Assembly: GCF_025989185.1 (NCBI RefSeq) | Contig: NZ_JAPDNT010000029.1 | Location: forward strand, 1-58,862 | Length of the DNA: 58,862 nucleotides | DNA from: Limobrevibacterium gyesilva | GTDB taxonomy: Bacteria > Pseudomonadota > Alphaproteobacteria > Acetobacterales > Acetobacteraceae | Direction: 5' to 3' | In this document: positions 16,300 to 24,276 of the stretch, piece by piece | How positions within the stretch are numbered: the stretch's first letter is position 1 | Layout of the letters: each line of letters opens with the position of its first letter | The notes under the pieces: model-generated | The model's input: the letters and a program-made list of their open reading frames with translations, nothing else | Told to the model about the DNA's origin: nothing | Database searches by the model: none | Position numbers and translations under genes: made by a program

Positions 16300-16725
16300 A
16301 TGCTGTTTCGCCACGGACTCGCCGCCGCCGTGCTGGCCACCGCCGCCCTGTCCGCCCCCGCCCGGGCCGACATGGTCCAGTTCCACGCCACGCTGAGCGG
16401 GGCGGCCGAGGTGCCGCCCAAGACCACTGCGGGCACCGGGGACGCCAAGGCCACGCTCGACACCAACACCAAGGCGCTGACCTACATCATCACCTATTCC
16501 GGCCTGTCCGGACCCGCGACCATGGCCCATTTCCACGGTCCCGCCGCCACCACCGCCAATGCCAACGTCGTCGTGCCGTTCAAGAACCCCGTGACCAGCC
16601 CGATCACCGGCAGCGCCACGCTCACTGACGCGCAGATCGCCGACCTGATGGCCGGCAAGTGGTACGCGAACGTGCACACCGCGGCCAATCCGGCCGGCGA
16701 GATCCGTGGCCAGATGATGCACTGA
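16300..16725 (+). CDS. Secreted CHRD-domain protein
   Basis: A 141-residue exported protein. The first 23 residues form a clear signal peptide (MLFRHGLAAAVLATAALS, cut after ARA). The mature part is a single CHRD (chordin-like) domain: FHATLSGAAEVPPKTTAGTGDA, TYIITYSGLSGPATMAHFHGPA and WYANVHTAANPAGEIRGQM at the end. The domain is widespread in bacterial exported proteins of unknown role. The start follows GAAAGGAG with a 6-base gap. It is divergent from the GNAT gene and appears to be a single-gene unit. Confidence 0.85.
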   Translation: MLFRHGLAAAVLATAALSAPARADMVQFHATLSGAAEVPPKTTAGTGDAKATLDTNTKALTYIITYSGLSGPATMAHFHGPAATTANANVVVPFKNPVTSPITGSATLTDAQIADLMAGKWYANVHTAANPAGEIRGQMMH

Positions 16726-16757
16726 TCGCAGCGCTGCCCCGGCCATGGGGCGGCGGT

Positions 16758-17060
16758 TCAGTTGACGATCTCGGGCACCCGCTCCGCCGGCGGGGTGTTG
16801 CGGCTGCGCCCGCAGCGGACGATGCCGTCGATCACCACCATGCCGATGCCCGGCAGGTCGCCCTTGCGCACGCTGTCCAGCAAGTCGGTGCCGGATGAGT
16901 GCTGGGCGCGGTCCATCAGCACGAAATCGGCGGCGCGGCCGGCCTCGACGAGGCCGCTGTCCAGCTTGCGCTGGCGCGCGGTGTTTCCGGTGGCGCAGCA
17001 GAACACCGTCTCGGCGGGCACGTCGCCCAGCGCGGACAGGGCGGCGAGCTCGTTGCCGTT
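16758..17060 (-). pseudogene. C-terminal fragment of an enamidase-like amidohydrolase
   Basis: The frame reads ELAALSALGDVPAETVFC, CATGNTARQRKLDSGLVEAG, RAADFVLMDRAQHSSGTDLL, DLPGIGMVVIDGIVRCGRSR and TPPAERVPEIVN, then stops. This matches the last 100 or so residues of the amidohydrolase group that includes enamidase (ring opening of tetrahydro-6-oxonicotinate). The metal-binding N-terminal three quarters are absent. Upstream the frame degenerates and meets a TGA at 17100. The fragment lies beside the DUF805 gene and is not obviously part of any operon. Confidence 0.65.
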
Positions 17061-17173
17061 GCGGCGAGGGCCATGTCGGTCTCCTTGAGCGGGGCGGGAT
17101 CAGGGTGCGCTGGCGTGCGGCGTGGCAGGGTACCGCGGTTCAGCGTCGCCGCGACAGGGGCCGCGTGCGCCGA

Positions 17174-17527
17174 TCAGCCGCCGGCGCCCAGCGGATCGGG
17201 ACCATAGCGGTTGGCGCCCACATTGCCTGGCAGAAACAGCATCACGAACGGAAAGATCCAGCCCACGAAAGGCACGACCGTGATGAGGATGGCCCACCCG
17301 GTCCACCCGAAATCGCGGCAGCGTTGGGCGCCGACGACCCAGCTGGACACGATGATGCCCAGGGTGGCGATGCTGGCCACCACGACGAGCGGCGTCGATG
17401 CGGCCATTGCCGCAACGATCCAGATGGCGATGGCGATCACCAGCATCAGCAGCGTGTACAGGAAATACGACTTCCTGTTGCGGCGACCCGACAATGTGAA
17501 CAGGTCCTCGAACACGGGCTTCGACAC
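17174..17527 (-). CDS. DUF805 inner-membrane protein
   Basis: A 117-residue membrane protein of the DUF805 (YhaH-like) family. It has an N-terminal FEDLFTLSGRRNRKSYF segment, then four hydrophobic helices with the family signature VVGAQRCRDFGWTGWA between helices three and four, and PFVGWIFPFVMLFLPG at the end. The function is unknown. The start is placed at GTG 17527 (VSKPVFEDL), which has GGGAGG 5 bases upstream; an earlier GTG at 17542 lacks such a site. Confidence 0.82.
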   Translation of the reverse strand: MSKPVFEDLFTLSGRRNRKSYFLYTLLMLVIAIAIWIVAAMAASTPLVVVASIATLGIIVSSWVVGAQRCRDFGWTGWAILITVVPFVGWIFPFVMLFLPGNVGANRYGPDPLGAGG

Positions 17528-17604
17528 GACTGCCTCCCTCACTGGCCCACCTGGGCGCAGCAGCTTGAGAGGCAGTTCATATCGCCGTCAATCCGGTTCG
17601 GCCG

Positions 17605-20600
17605 TCACTCCGCCGCCACGGCCGGCCGCGCATGCAGCACGTGCAGCGCCCGGTCGACCCATTGCGCGGTCAGCTTCTCCTGCAGGCTGTTCTGGCGCAG
17701 CCGCTCGTTCAGCGCCGGGAAGTCCACGCGATCCAGCGCCTGGTCCTGGTTGAAGCAGCTGAACACCACCGTGCGCTCCCCGGTCGCGGGATCGACCTGC
17801 GCCTGCAGGCACTGGGCGCAGACTTCCTTCATCATGCACTGCATCGGGCTGTTGATCGAGCCGATGGCGCTGTGGCCGGGCTTCAGATAGGGCGCCAGCA
17901 CGCCATGACGCGCCGCCCCCACCGCCGCCATCATGCGGTCGGAGCCGATGACGATCATGTGCTCGGCGTCCGCCAGCTTCACCCTCTGCTCGCCCAGCCG
18001 TCCCGCGCCATAGGCCGCCATGGCCTGGACGATGTTGCCGACGAAGCTGCGATCCTGCGGGCGGTTGGGGGTGAAGCCCGGCGCCTCGTCGCAGCACCAG
18101 ACGATGGCGTCGGCGGCGCGCTCGATCTCCTCCACCTTGTAGCGGTCGCGCAACGCCTTGTAGCCGGCGAAATAGATCACCTTCGACCCGGCGGCGCGCA
18201 TTGCCGCGCCGATACTGAACAGCACGGCGTTGCCCAGCCCGCCGCCCACCAGCGCCACCGTGGTGTTGGCGTGGATCTCGGTCGGCGTGCCGGTGGGGCC
18301 CATCAGCACCACGGGCTCGCCCGGCTTCAGCGTGGCGCACAGGTCGGAACTGCCGCCCATCTCGAGCGCGATGACGGAAACCAGCCCCTGCTCCGGATCG
18401 GTCCAGGCGCCGGTCATCGCCAGCCCCTCCATCGCCAGCAGCGTGGCGCCGATGCCGGCCTCGGTCACGCGCGCGGCGTGCATCTCGTAGTTCTGCAGGC
18501 GGTAGAACTGGCCCGGGCGGAAGGCACGGGCGGCGGCGGGGGCACGCAGCACCACCTCCACGATGGTCGGCGTCAGGCGGTTGACCGCGTGCACGGTGGC
18601 GGCGAGGTCGCGGCGGCAGCGTTCGATCAGGTCGGCGCCGGAAACCGCGGTCGCCGGCCGGCGCGCCAGGATCTCGCTGACCACGGGATAGCCGCGCCTG
18701 GCCCCGCCCATGGCCTTCACCACGTTGCCGAAGAAGCTGGGGTGCAGGTCGCCGAAGAAGCTGATGAAGCGGCCGTCGGGCGCCTTGTGCATCAGCACTT
18801 CGGCGTGCTCGGGCTTGCTCATGCCGCGCTCCGGGCTCACCGGGTCGCCCGCTTCGTCCACCGCCTGGAAATACTTGCCGTCGAGCCTGATGCGCCCGTC
18901 CTCGCGCGCCAGCACGGTGTTGGGCTGCGTGCCAGCCGCCACCAGCACGGCGCGCGCGGGCAGGACCGCCTCGCTGCCGTCGGCCTTCTTCACCCGCAGG
19001 CCGGCGGCGTGGCCGAAGCCGTCCACTTCCACGGCCAGCGGCGTCAGCCCCTCGGCGAAGCGCACGCCCTCCTCCATCGCCTTGGCCACTTCCTCGTGGT
19101 TCAGCGTGTAGCTGGGCGCATCCAGCAGGCGCCGGCGATAAGCGAGCGTGGCGCCGCCCCAGCTGTCGAGAAGCTGCACCAGCTGCGGCGCGCGGCCGGC
19201 CTTGGCGGCGGCGGCGCGCTCGGCGCGGATGGCGTCGGCATGGACCAGGAACTCGGCGGCGATCTGCGCCTCCTCCTCGTTCCAGGACGCACGCACCGCC
19301 TGCTCGCCGCGCTCCGCCACCAGCGTGCGATAGCGCAGCGCGAACTTCTCCACCTGGCGGACGTAATAGGCGAGGCTCTCGGTCGCGGTGTCGATGGCGG
19401 TCAGGCCGCCGCCGATCACCACCACCGGCAGGCGCAGCTGCAGGTTGGCGATCGAGGACAGCTTCGCCGCCCCGGTGAGCTGCAGGCCCATCAGGAAGTC
19501 GCTGGCCTGGCGCACGCCGCGCGCCAGCCCGTTCGGCATGTCGATCACGGTCGGCTTGCCGGCGCCCATGCACAGCGCCACGTGGTCGAAGCCCATCGCC
19601 CAGGCATCATCCATCGACAGCGTGCCGCCGCCGCCGAAGCGCACGCCGCCGAACATGGCGAACTGGGCGCGCCGCTCCAGCAGCAGGCGCACCAGCTTCA
19701 GGTAGTTCTTGTTCCAGCGTACGGTGATGCCGTACTCGGCCACGCCGCCGAACCCTGCCATCACACGATTGTCCAGGTTCTCGAACAGATCCTGGGTGTC
19801 GCGCACCGGCGCGGTAGGGTCGAAGCCCAGCGGCTCGATCTTCAGCCCGTCCACGGCGACCACGGTGTGGCCGTCATTCATCAAATGGTGCGCCAGGGTG
19901 AACCCGGCCGGGCCCAGGCCCACCACCAGCACCTTGCGGTTGCTGTCCGGCCGCGGCAGGGGGCGGCGGATGTCCAGCGGGTTCCAGCGCGTGACCAGCG
20001 TATAGATCTCGAAGCCCCAGGGCAGCGTCAGCACGTCCTTCAGCACCGAGGTCTCGGCCTGCGGAATGTCCACCGGATCCTGCTTCTGATAGATGCAGGC
20101 CTTCATGCAGTCGTTGCAGATGCGGTGGCCGGTGGCCGCCATCATCGGGTTGTCCACCGCGATGGTGGCGAAGGCGCCGAGCAGATGGCCCTGCGCGCGC
20201 AGGGCATGCATCTCGCTGATCTTCTCCTCCAGCGGGCAACCGACGAGGGTGACGCCGAAGGACGACTTCTGGAACGCGCCGGTCTTGCGGTCCTTCAACC
20301 CCTTGCTGCAGGAATCCTTGCCCTGCGAATGGCACCAGATGCAGTAGTTCATCTGGTCCAGCACCTGTTGCGGGCCCATGCCCGGGTCGGTCAGCGCGAA
20401 GCCGTCGCGCTGGCGCCACTCGTGCTCGGGCAGGCGCAGCATGGTCACGCCGTCGCGCTCGATGGTCTGTACCGGCACCAGATGCTGGGGATCGACCTTG
20501 TGCGGCACGCGGAACAGCGTGCCGGCGCGGTGCAGGGCGCGCCCCGCCTCGGTCAGCGTCGCCCAGGCGGCGTAGCGCAGCGCGAGGTCCAGCGCCTCGG

Positions 20601-21057
20601 CGTCCTGCGCCGCCTCCCACGCGGCCACGTGCGTCGCGAACGCGGTCTCGGTCAGGGGCTCGCCCATGCGGGCTGCCAGTTGCACGCCCAGGCCGGCGCC
20701 GTCGAAGCCCGACGGGTCGGGGTATTTCTTCACCGCCTGGCGCTGCACGAACAGCCGCTTGCAGGCGTGGACGGGATCGAACCCGCGGGTCTGCGCCGCG
20801 ATCGCGTGCAACTCGGCCTGGATGCCGAACAACTCGGCCACGAACGCCTCCAGATGCGGGCCGGTGGCCACGATCAGGTCGCTCTCGGCCTTCGCCTCCA
20901 GCGCATCCGGCGCGGCGCGGGCGGCCAACAGCCGCGTATACAACTCGGCGTCTTCCGCCTGCAGCCGGTCCAGGAACAGCTTGTCCAGGCGCACCAGCCC
21001 GTCGCGCGTGGCGAGCCCGGAGAAGGTGGCGCCGAAGCCAAGGGTCATCGAGTCCAT
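17605..21057 (-). CDS. Large FeS/FAD oxidoreductase: GltD-like domains fused to a PyrK-like electron-transfer module
   Basis: An 1150-residue protein of unknown function. Residues 1-230 match nothing I recognise. Residues 239-321 form a GltD-type double FeS region: Cys239, 242, 250, 274 (ending GCPLEEK), then Cys314, 317, 321 (RICNDCMKACIYQ). A flavin-binding Rossmann fold starts at about 375 (KVLVVGLGPAGFTLAHHL) and an NAD(P) fold near 530 (VVVIGGGLTAIDTATES). From about 810 to the end it resembles the ferredoxin-NADP reductase-like PyrK subunit of dihydroorotate dehydrogenase: RPGQFYRLQNYE, VALVGGGLGNAVLF and a terminal 2Fe-2S motif at Cys1074, 1080, 1083 and 1101. It probably moves electrons between NAD(P)H and a partner or substrate. 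Start ATG 21057 follows GAAGGAC. It is downstream of, and likely controlled by, the MarR gene 60 bp away. Confidence 0.75.
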   Translation of the reverse strand: MDSMTLGFGATFSGLATRDGLVRLDKLFLDRLQAEDAELYTRLLAARAAPDALEAKAESDLIVATGPHLEAFVAELFGIQAELHAIAAQTRGFDPVHACKRLFVQRQAVKKYPDPSGFDGAGLGVQLAARMGEPLTETAFATHVAAWEAAQDAEALDLALRYAAWATLTEAGRALHRAGTLFRVPHKVDPQHLVPVQTIERDGVTMLRLPEHEWRQRDGFALTDPGMGPQQVLDQMNYCIWCHSQGKDSCSKGLKDRKTGAFQKSSFGVTLVGCPLEEKISEMHALRAQGHLLGAFATIAVDNPMMAATGHRICNDCMKACIYQKQDPVDIPQAETSVLKDVLTLPWGFEIYTLVTRWNPLDIRRPLPRPDSNRKVLVVGLGPAGFTLAHHLMNDGHTVVAVDGLKIEPLGFDPTAPVRDTQDLFENLDNRVMAGFGGVAEYGITVRWNKNYLKLVRLLLERRAQFAMFGGVRFGGGGTLSMDDAWAMGFDHVALCMGAGKPTVIDMPNGLARGVRQASDFLMGLQLTGAAKLSSIANLQLRLPVVVIGGGLTAIDTATESLAYYVRQVEKFALRYRTLVAERGEQAVRASWNEEEAQIAAEFLVHADAIRAERAAAAKAGRAPQLVQLLDSWGGATLAYRRRLLDAPSYTLNHEEVAKAMEEGVRFAEGLTPLAVEVDGFGHAAGLRVKKADGSEAVLPARAVLVAAGTQPNTVLAREDGRIRLDGKYFQAVDEAGDPVSPERGMSKPEHAEVLMHKAPDGRFISFFGDLHPSFFGNVVKAMGGARRGYPVVSEILARRPATAVSGADLIERCRRDLAATVHAVNRLTPTIVEVVLRAPAAARAFRPGQFYRLQNYEMHAARVTEAGIGATLLAMEGLAMTGAWTDPEQGLVSVIALEMGGSSDLCATLKPGEPVVLMGPTGTPTEIHANTTVALVGGGLGNAVLFSIGAAMRAAGSKVIYFAGYKALRDRYKVEEIERAADAIVWCCDEAPGFTPNRPQDRSFVGNIVQAMAAYGAGRLGEQRVKLADAEHMIVIGSDRMMAAVGAARHGVLAPYLKPGHSAIGSINSPMQCMMKEVCAQCLQAQVDPATGERTVVFSCFNQDQALDRVDFPALNERLRQNSLQEKLTAQWVDRALHVLHARPAVAAE

Positions 21058-21117
21058 CGAACGGTCCTTCGTCAGCCCGCTTCCGGCGATCGGCAGCCGG
21101 CGTTCCGGGGCGGGCGG

Positions 21118-21609
21118 TCAGCCCATCTTGCGCAGCAGAAACAAGAAGTGGCGGCGCTCCTCGGTGTCGAGGGGCGCGAGCGTCGCTTCGGTGATGCGGT
21201 GGGCGCATGCCACGGCACGGGCCGCCAGGTCCAGCCCTTCCGGCGTCGGCGCCAGCACGGCGGTGCGGCGGTCCAGCGGGTCGGGTCCGCGGCGCACCAG
21301 GCCGCGGGCGATCAGGCGCCGCACCACGCCCTGGATGGTCGCCGGGTCCATGGCCGCCAGACGGCCGAGATGGTTCTGCGTCACCCGGCCACGCCCGACG
21401 ATCTTGATCAGGGCGGTGAACTGGGTGGGCGTCAGCTCGAACGCAGCCATGCCGTCCTGGAAGATCGCGGTATGCCGCTGCTGGGCCCGGCGCAGCAGAA
21501 AGCCCACCTGCTGCTCGACCATGTAGCCGTCCAGGCGCTCGCCGGCGCCCGGCTCTGCCACGCCATCCCGCAAGGCCGCTTCGGCCTGGGCCAGTTCCGT
21601 CCGCGCCAC
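21118..21609 (-). CDS. MarR-family transcriptional regulator
   Basis: A 163-residue winged-helix regulator. After a 30-residue N-terminal extension the MarR core has helix QQVGFLLRRAQQRHTAIFQD, then LTPTQFTALIKI, recognition region LGRLAAMDPATIQGVVRRL and wing GLVRRGPDPLDRRTAVLAPT. MarR proteins are dimers that usually repress their own and neighbouring genes until a small, often aromatic or acidic, ligand binds. A 19-bp palindrome overlaps the -35 box of its promoter, and the same site occurs at 9326. It is followed on the same strand by the 1150-residue oxidoreductase, the obvious target. Confidence 0.88.
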   Translation of the reverse strand: MARTELAQAEAALRDGVAEPGAGERLDGYMVEQQVGFLLRRAQQRHTAIFQDGMAAFELTPTQFTALIKIVGRGRVTQNHLGRLAAMDPATIQGVVRRLIARGLVRRGPDPLDRRTAVLAPTPEGLDLAARAVACAHRITEATLAPLDTEERRHFLFLLRKMG

Positions 21610-21639
21610 GTGGGTCTCCGGATCTCCCGTCCGGTGGCG

Positions 21640-21672
21640 TGTATAACGGACCGATCATTCGTGTGCAAATGA
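21640..21672 (-). promoter_or_regulatory. marR promoter with overlapping palindromic operator (copy 2)
   Basis: Reading the minus strand, TTGCAC (21668-21663) and TATACA (21645-21640) are separated by 17 bases. They lie 31 bases before the marR ATG, which is a good sigma-70-type fit. The palindrome ATCATTCGTGTGCAAATGA (21654-21672) covers the -35 box, the expected position for an autorepressing MarR protein. The same 19 bases recur at 9326-9344. Confidence 0.65.
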
Positions 21673-21703
21673 ACGCAGGGAAGGTCCGGCATGTGCCGGC
21701 ACG

Positions 21704-21733
21704 AAAAATCCCCCTCCCGCGACGGGAGGGGGA
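21704..21733 (-). terminator. Rho-independent terminator
   Basis: On the minus strand a 10-bp perfect GC stem (arms 21710-21719 and 21723-21732, CCCCCTCCCG and complement) with a 3-base loop is followed by TTTTT (21708-21704). It lies 40 bp beyond the stop of the small secreted protein gene and isolates it from marR. Confidence 0.85.
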
Positions 21734-21772
21734 CGGCAGGAGGAGGGACGCGGACGCTTCAGCCGCGCCTGA

Positions 21773-22117
21773 TCAATTGGTCGCCTTGGGTGCGGCGGCC
21801 GCTGGGGCCGTGCCCGTCGCTGGGGTCGTGGCCGAGCTTGTCGCCGCGGGGGCCTTGATCGTGCTACGCGTCTGGCTGTCGGCGGGCTTCACGCCGTGGC
21901 TGGTGTCGGCCGGCTTCGCATCCGTCGGAGCGGCCGTGGTTGTCGCAACCCGATGCAGGGGCTTGCGCACCACCGGGTGTTGACTGGCCGGCTGTGCGGG
22001 CGCAGCGGCGGCGCCTGCCTGTGTCCCACCGGTCTGGGTGCCGCTCTGGGCCAGGGCCGGCAGCGAGACGGCGCCCATCAGGACGGTGGCCAGGGCGAGG
22101 CGGGAAAGGGTGTTCAT
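21773..22117 (-). CDS. Small secreted Ala/Thr/Pro-rich protein
   Basis: I do not recognise a family. The 114-residue product has a signal peptide (MNTLSRLALATVLMGAVSLP, cut after ALAQ). A low-complexity mature part follows, rich in Ala, Thr, Pro, Gly and Lys (GTQTGGTQAGAAAAPAQP, TPATGTAPAAAAPKATN). This suggests an extended periplasmic or cell-wall-associated peptide. The start at 22117 is supported by GGAG 9 bases upstream; the in-frame ATG three codons earlier lies only one base from that site. It is a single gene ended by a strong terminator. Confidence 0.6.
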   Translation of the reverse strand: MNTLSRLALATVLMGAVSLPALAQSGTQTGGTQAGAAAAPAQPASQHPVVRKPLHRVATTTAAPTDAKPADTSHGVKPADSQTRSTIKAPAATSSATTPATGTAPAAAAPKATN

Positions 22118-22392
22118 CTCGATCATCTCCGCGGGTTCGGCAGGATTGCCGGACGCGGGAATGAAGCCCTGCGGGGATGGCGGCCGCCGGGCACAAACGT
22201 GGCGACTCCGCGGCCGTGAATTAAGCTCTTGTCATCCGCGCCCGGCATCCATCTGCGTACTCACGCCCCGCCCTGCCCCCGTCGCAACCCGGAACATTGC
22301 CAAATTCTTGCAAATCGTTCACGATCGTTTCGCCCGATGTCAGGAAACCTCGATTTCCGACATCCGGTCCATACGGGAGGACAACAAAACAA

Positions 22393-24141
22393 ATGGCAGC
22401 GCAGTCACGCATTCCGCGTTCCGACGTCGCAGTGGCGCCCATGACCGCCGAGGAACGAAAGGTCATCCTCGCCTCGTCAGTCGGAACCGTCTTCGAGTGG
22501 TACGACTTCTATCTCTACGGCTCGCTGGCGGTGATCATCGGCGCCAAGTTCTTCAGCCAGTTCGACGAGTCCACCCGCAACATCTTCGCCCTGCTGGCCT
22601 TCGCGGCCGGTTTCCTGGTGCGCCCCTTCGGCGCCCTGGTGTTCGGGCGCCTGGGCGATCTGGTCGGCCGGAAATACACCTTCCTGATCACCATTCTCAT
22701 CATGGGCGCCTCCACCTTCATCGTCGGCCTCATGCCCACCTCCGACCAGATCGGCCTGCTGGCGCCGGTGGTGCTGATCGCCTTGCGCATGGCGCAGGGC
22801 CTGGCCCTGGGCGGCGAATACGGCGGTGCCGCCACCTACGTGGCCGAGCACGCCCCGCATGGCCGCCGCGGCTTCTACACCAGCTGGATCCAGACCACCG
22901 CGACCGGCGGCCTGTTCCTGTCGCTGCTGGTCATCCTGCTCACCCAGGCCTGGACCGGCTCCGACTTCGCCGTGTGGGGCTGGCGGGTACCGTTCCTCGT
23001 CTCGATCCTGCTGCTGGGCGTGTCGGTCTGGATCCGGCTGCAGCTCAGCGAGAGCCCGGCCTTCCTGAAGATGAAGGCGGAAGGCACCCACTCCAAGGCG
23101 CCGCTGAGCGAGGCCTTCGGCCAGTGGAAGAATGCCAAGGTCGCCCTGCTGGCGCTGCTCGGCCTCGTCGCCGGGCAGGCCGTCGTCTGGTACACGGGCC
23201 AATTCTATGCCCTGTTCTTCCTGATCTCGGTGCTCAAGGTCGACGGCTTCAGCGCCAACCTGATGGTCGCCTGGTCGCTGCTGCTGGGCACCGGCGGCTT
23301 CGTGCTGTTCGGCGCGCTGTCCGACCGCATCGGCCGCAAGCCAATCATCCTCGGCGGCTGCCTGCTGGCCGCGATCCTCTACTTCCCGCTGTTCACGCTG
23401 ATGACGGACTACGCCAACCCGGCCCTGGCGAAGGCGCACGAGACGGTGAAGGCGGTGGTCATCGCTGACCCGAACGACTGCTCGTTCCAGTTCAACCCCA
23501 CGGGCACCAGCACCTTCACCAACAGCTGCGACATCGCCAAGGGCGCCCTGGCGCGCGCCTCGGTGACCTACTCGTTCCAGCCGGCGCCGGCTGGCACGAT
23601 CGCGTCGATCAAGATCGACGGCACCACCGTGCCGGCCTATGACGTCAGAAAGGCTGGCGCCCAGCTGAAGGACGTTGCCGCCGCCTTCAACAAGGGCCTG
23701 GCGGACGCGTTGACCGCGGTCGGCTACCCTGCGGCCTCCAACCCGTCGGTGGTGAAGCTGGCGCATCCGTTCGACGTCTTCCGCGTGCAGCCCGCCGTGA
23801 TCGTGCTGATACTCACGGTGCTGGTGATCCTGGTCACCATGGTCTACGGCCCGATCGCGGCGGCGCTGGTGGAGTTGTTCCCCACTCGCATCCGCTATAC
23901 CTCGATGTCGCTGCCCTATCATATCGGCAACGGCTGGTTCGGCGGCCTGCTGCCGGCCACGGCCTTCGCCATGATCGCGCAGACCGGCGACATCTATTAC
24001 GGCCTCTGGTACCCGATCGTGATCGCGCTGATCACTGTCGTCGTCGGGTTCTTCTTCGTGCCGGAAACCAAGGACCGCGACATCTTCGCCGCGGACGCTG
24101 TCGAGGCCCCGCACGCGCGGCCAGCCAGCGCCCAGATCTGA
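22393..24141 (+). CDS. MFS transporter of the metabolite:H+ symporter (MHS/ProP-like) family, with large inserted loop
   Basis: A 582-residue inner-membrane symporter with 12 predicted helices. The MHS signatures are ASSVGTVFEWYDFYLYGSLA (helix 1), RPFGALVFGRLGDLVGRKYT (loop 2-3), LALGGEYGGAATYVAEHAP (helix 4) and GALSDRIGRKPIILGG (loop 8-9). Homologues carry alpha-ketoglutarate, citrate, shikimate, proline or betaine. An insertion of about 110 residues lies between helices 9 and 10 (roughly residues 355-470), with two Cys (NDCSFQF, NSCDIAK) and no hydrophobic helix. It is probably an extracytoplasmic domain absent from the compact members. The start is ATG 22393; ATG 22441 (MTAEERK) is possible. 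PrpE downstream suggests a carboxylate substrate, as inference. Confidence 0.85.
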   Translation: MAAQSRIPRSDVAVAPMTAEERKVILASSVGTVFEWYDFYLYGSLAVIIGAKFFSQFDESTRNIFALLAFAAGFLVRPFGALVFGRLGDLVGRKYTFLITILIMGASTFIVGLMPTSDQIGLLAPVVLIALRMAQGLALGGEYGGAATYVAEHAPHGRRGFYTSWIQTTATGGLFLSLLVILLTQAWTGSDFAVWGWRVPFLVSILLLGVSVWIRLQLSESPAFLKMKAEGTHSKAPLSEAFGQWKNAKVALLALLGLVAGQAVVWYTGQFYALFFLISVLKVDGFSANLMVAWSLLLGTGGFVLFGALSDRIGRKPIILGGCLLAAILYFPLFTLMTDYANPALAKAHETVKAVVIADPNDCSFQFNPTGTSTFTNSCDIAKGALARASVTYSFQPAPAGTIASIKIDGTTVPAYDVRKAGAQLKDVAAAFNKGLADALTAVGYPAASNPSVVKLAHPFDVFRVQPAVIVLILTVLVILVTMVYGPIAAALVELFPTRIRYTSMSLPYHIGNGWFGGLLPATAFAMIAQTGDIYYGLWYPIVIALITVVVGFFFVPETKDRDIFAADAVEAPHARPASAQI

Positions 24142-24164
24142 CGGGCACCCGGCCCGCCGACCAT

Positions 24165-24200
24165 CGAAGCGCCGGGTACCACCCCGGCGCTTCGTCGTTT
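24165..24200 (+). terminator. Hairpin after the MFS gene
   Basis: A perfect 12-bp stem (CGAAGCGCCGGG at 24165-24176 and its complement at 24183-24194) with a 6-base loop, followed by TCGTTT. The T tract is weak, so it may be an attenuating or partial terminator between the transporter and prpE. Confidence 0.55.
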
Positions 24201-24276
24201 GCGACGCATCTCGCGCTGACACCGCGCACGTGGCAGGCTTCACGGCAGGAAACGCGACGAGGAACAGGAGGCGCCA

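Noticed and set aside
17632-21672. A 1346-codon open frame on the + strand
   Set aside because: It lies wholly opposite the 1150-residue oxidoreductase and MarR gene and has low-complexity His/Arg/Gln composition. It is a shadow despite its length.
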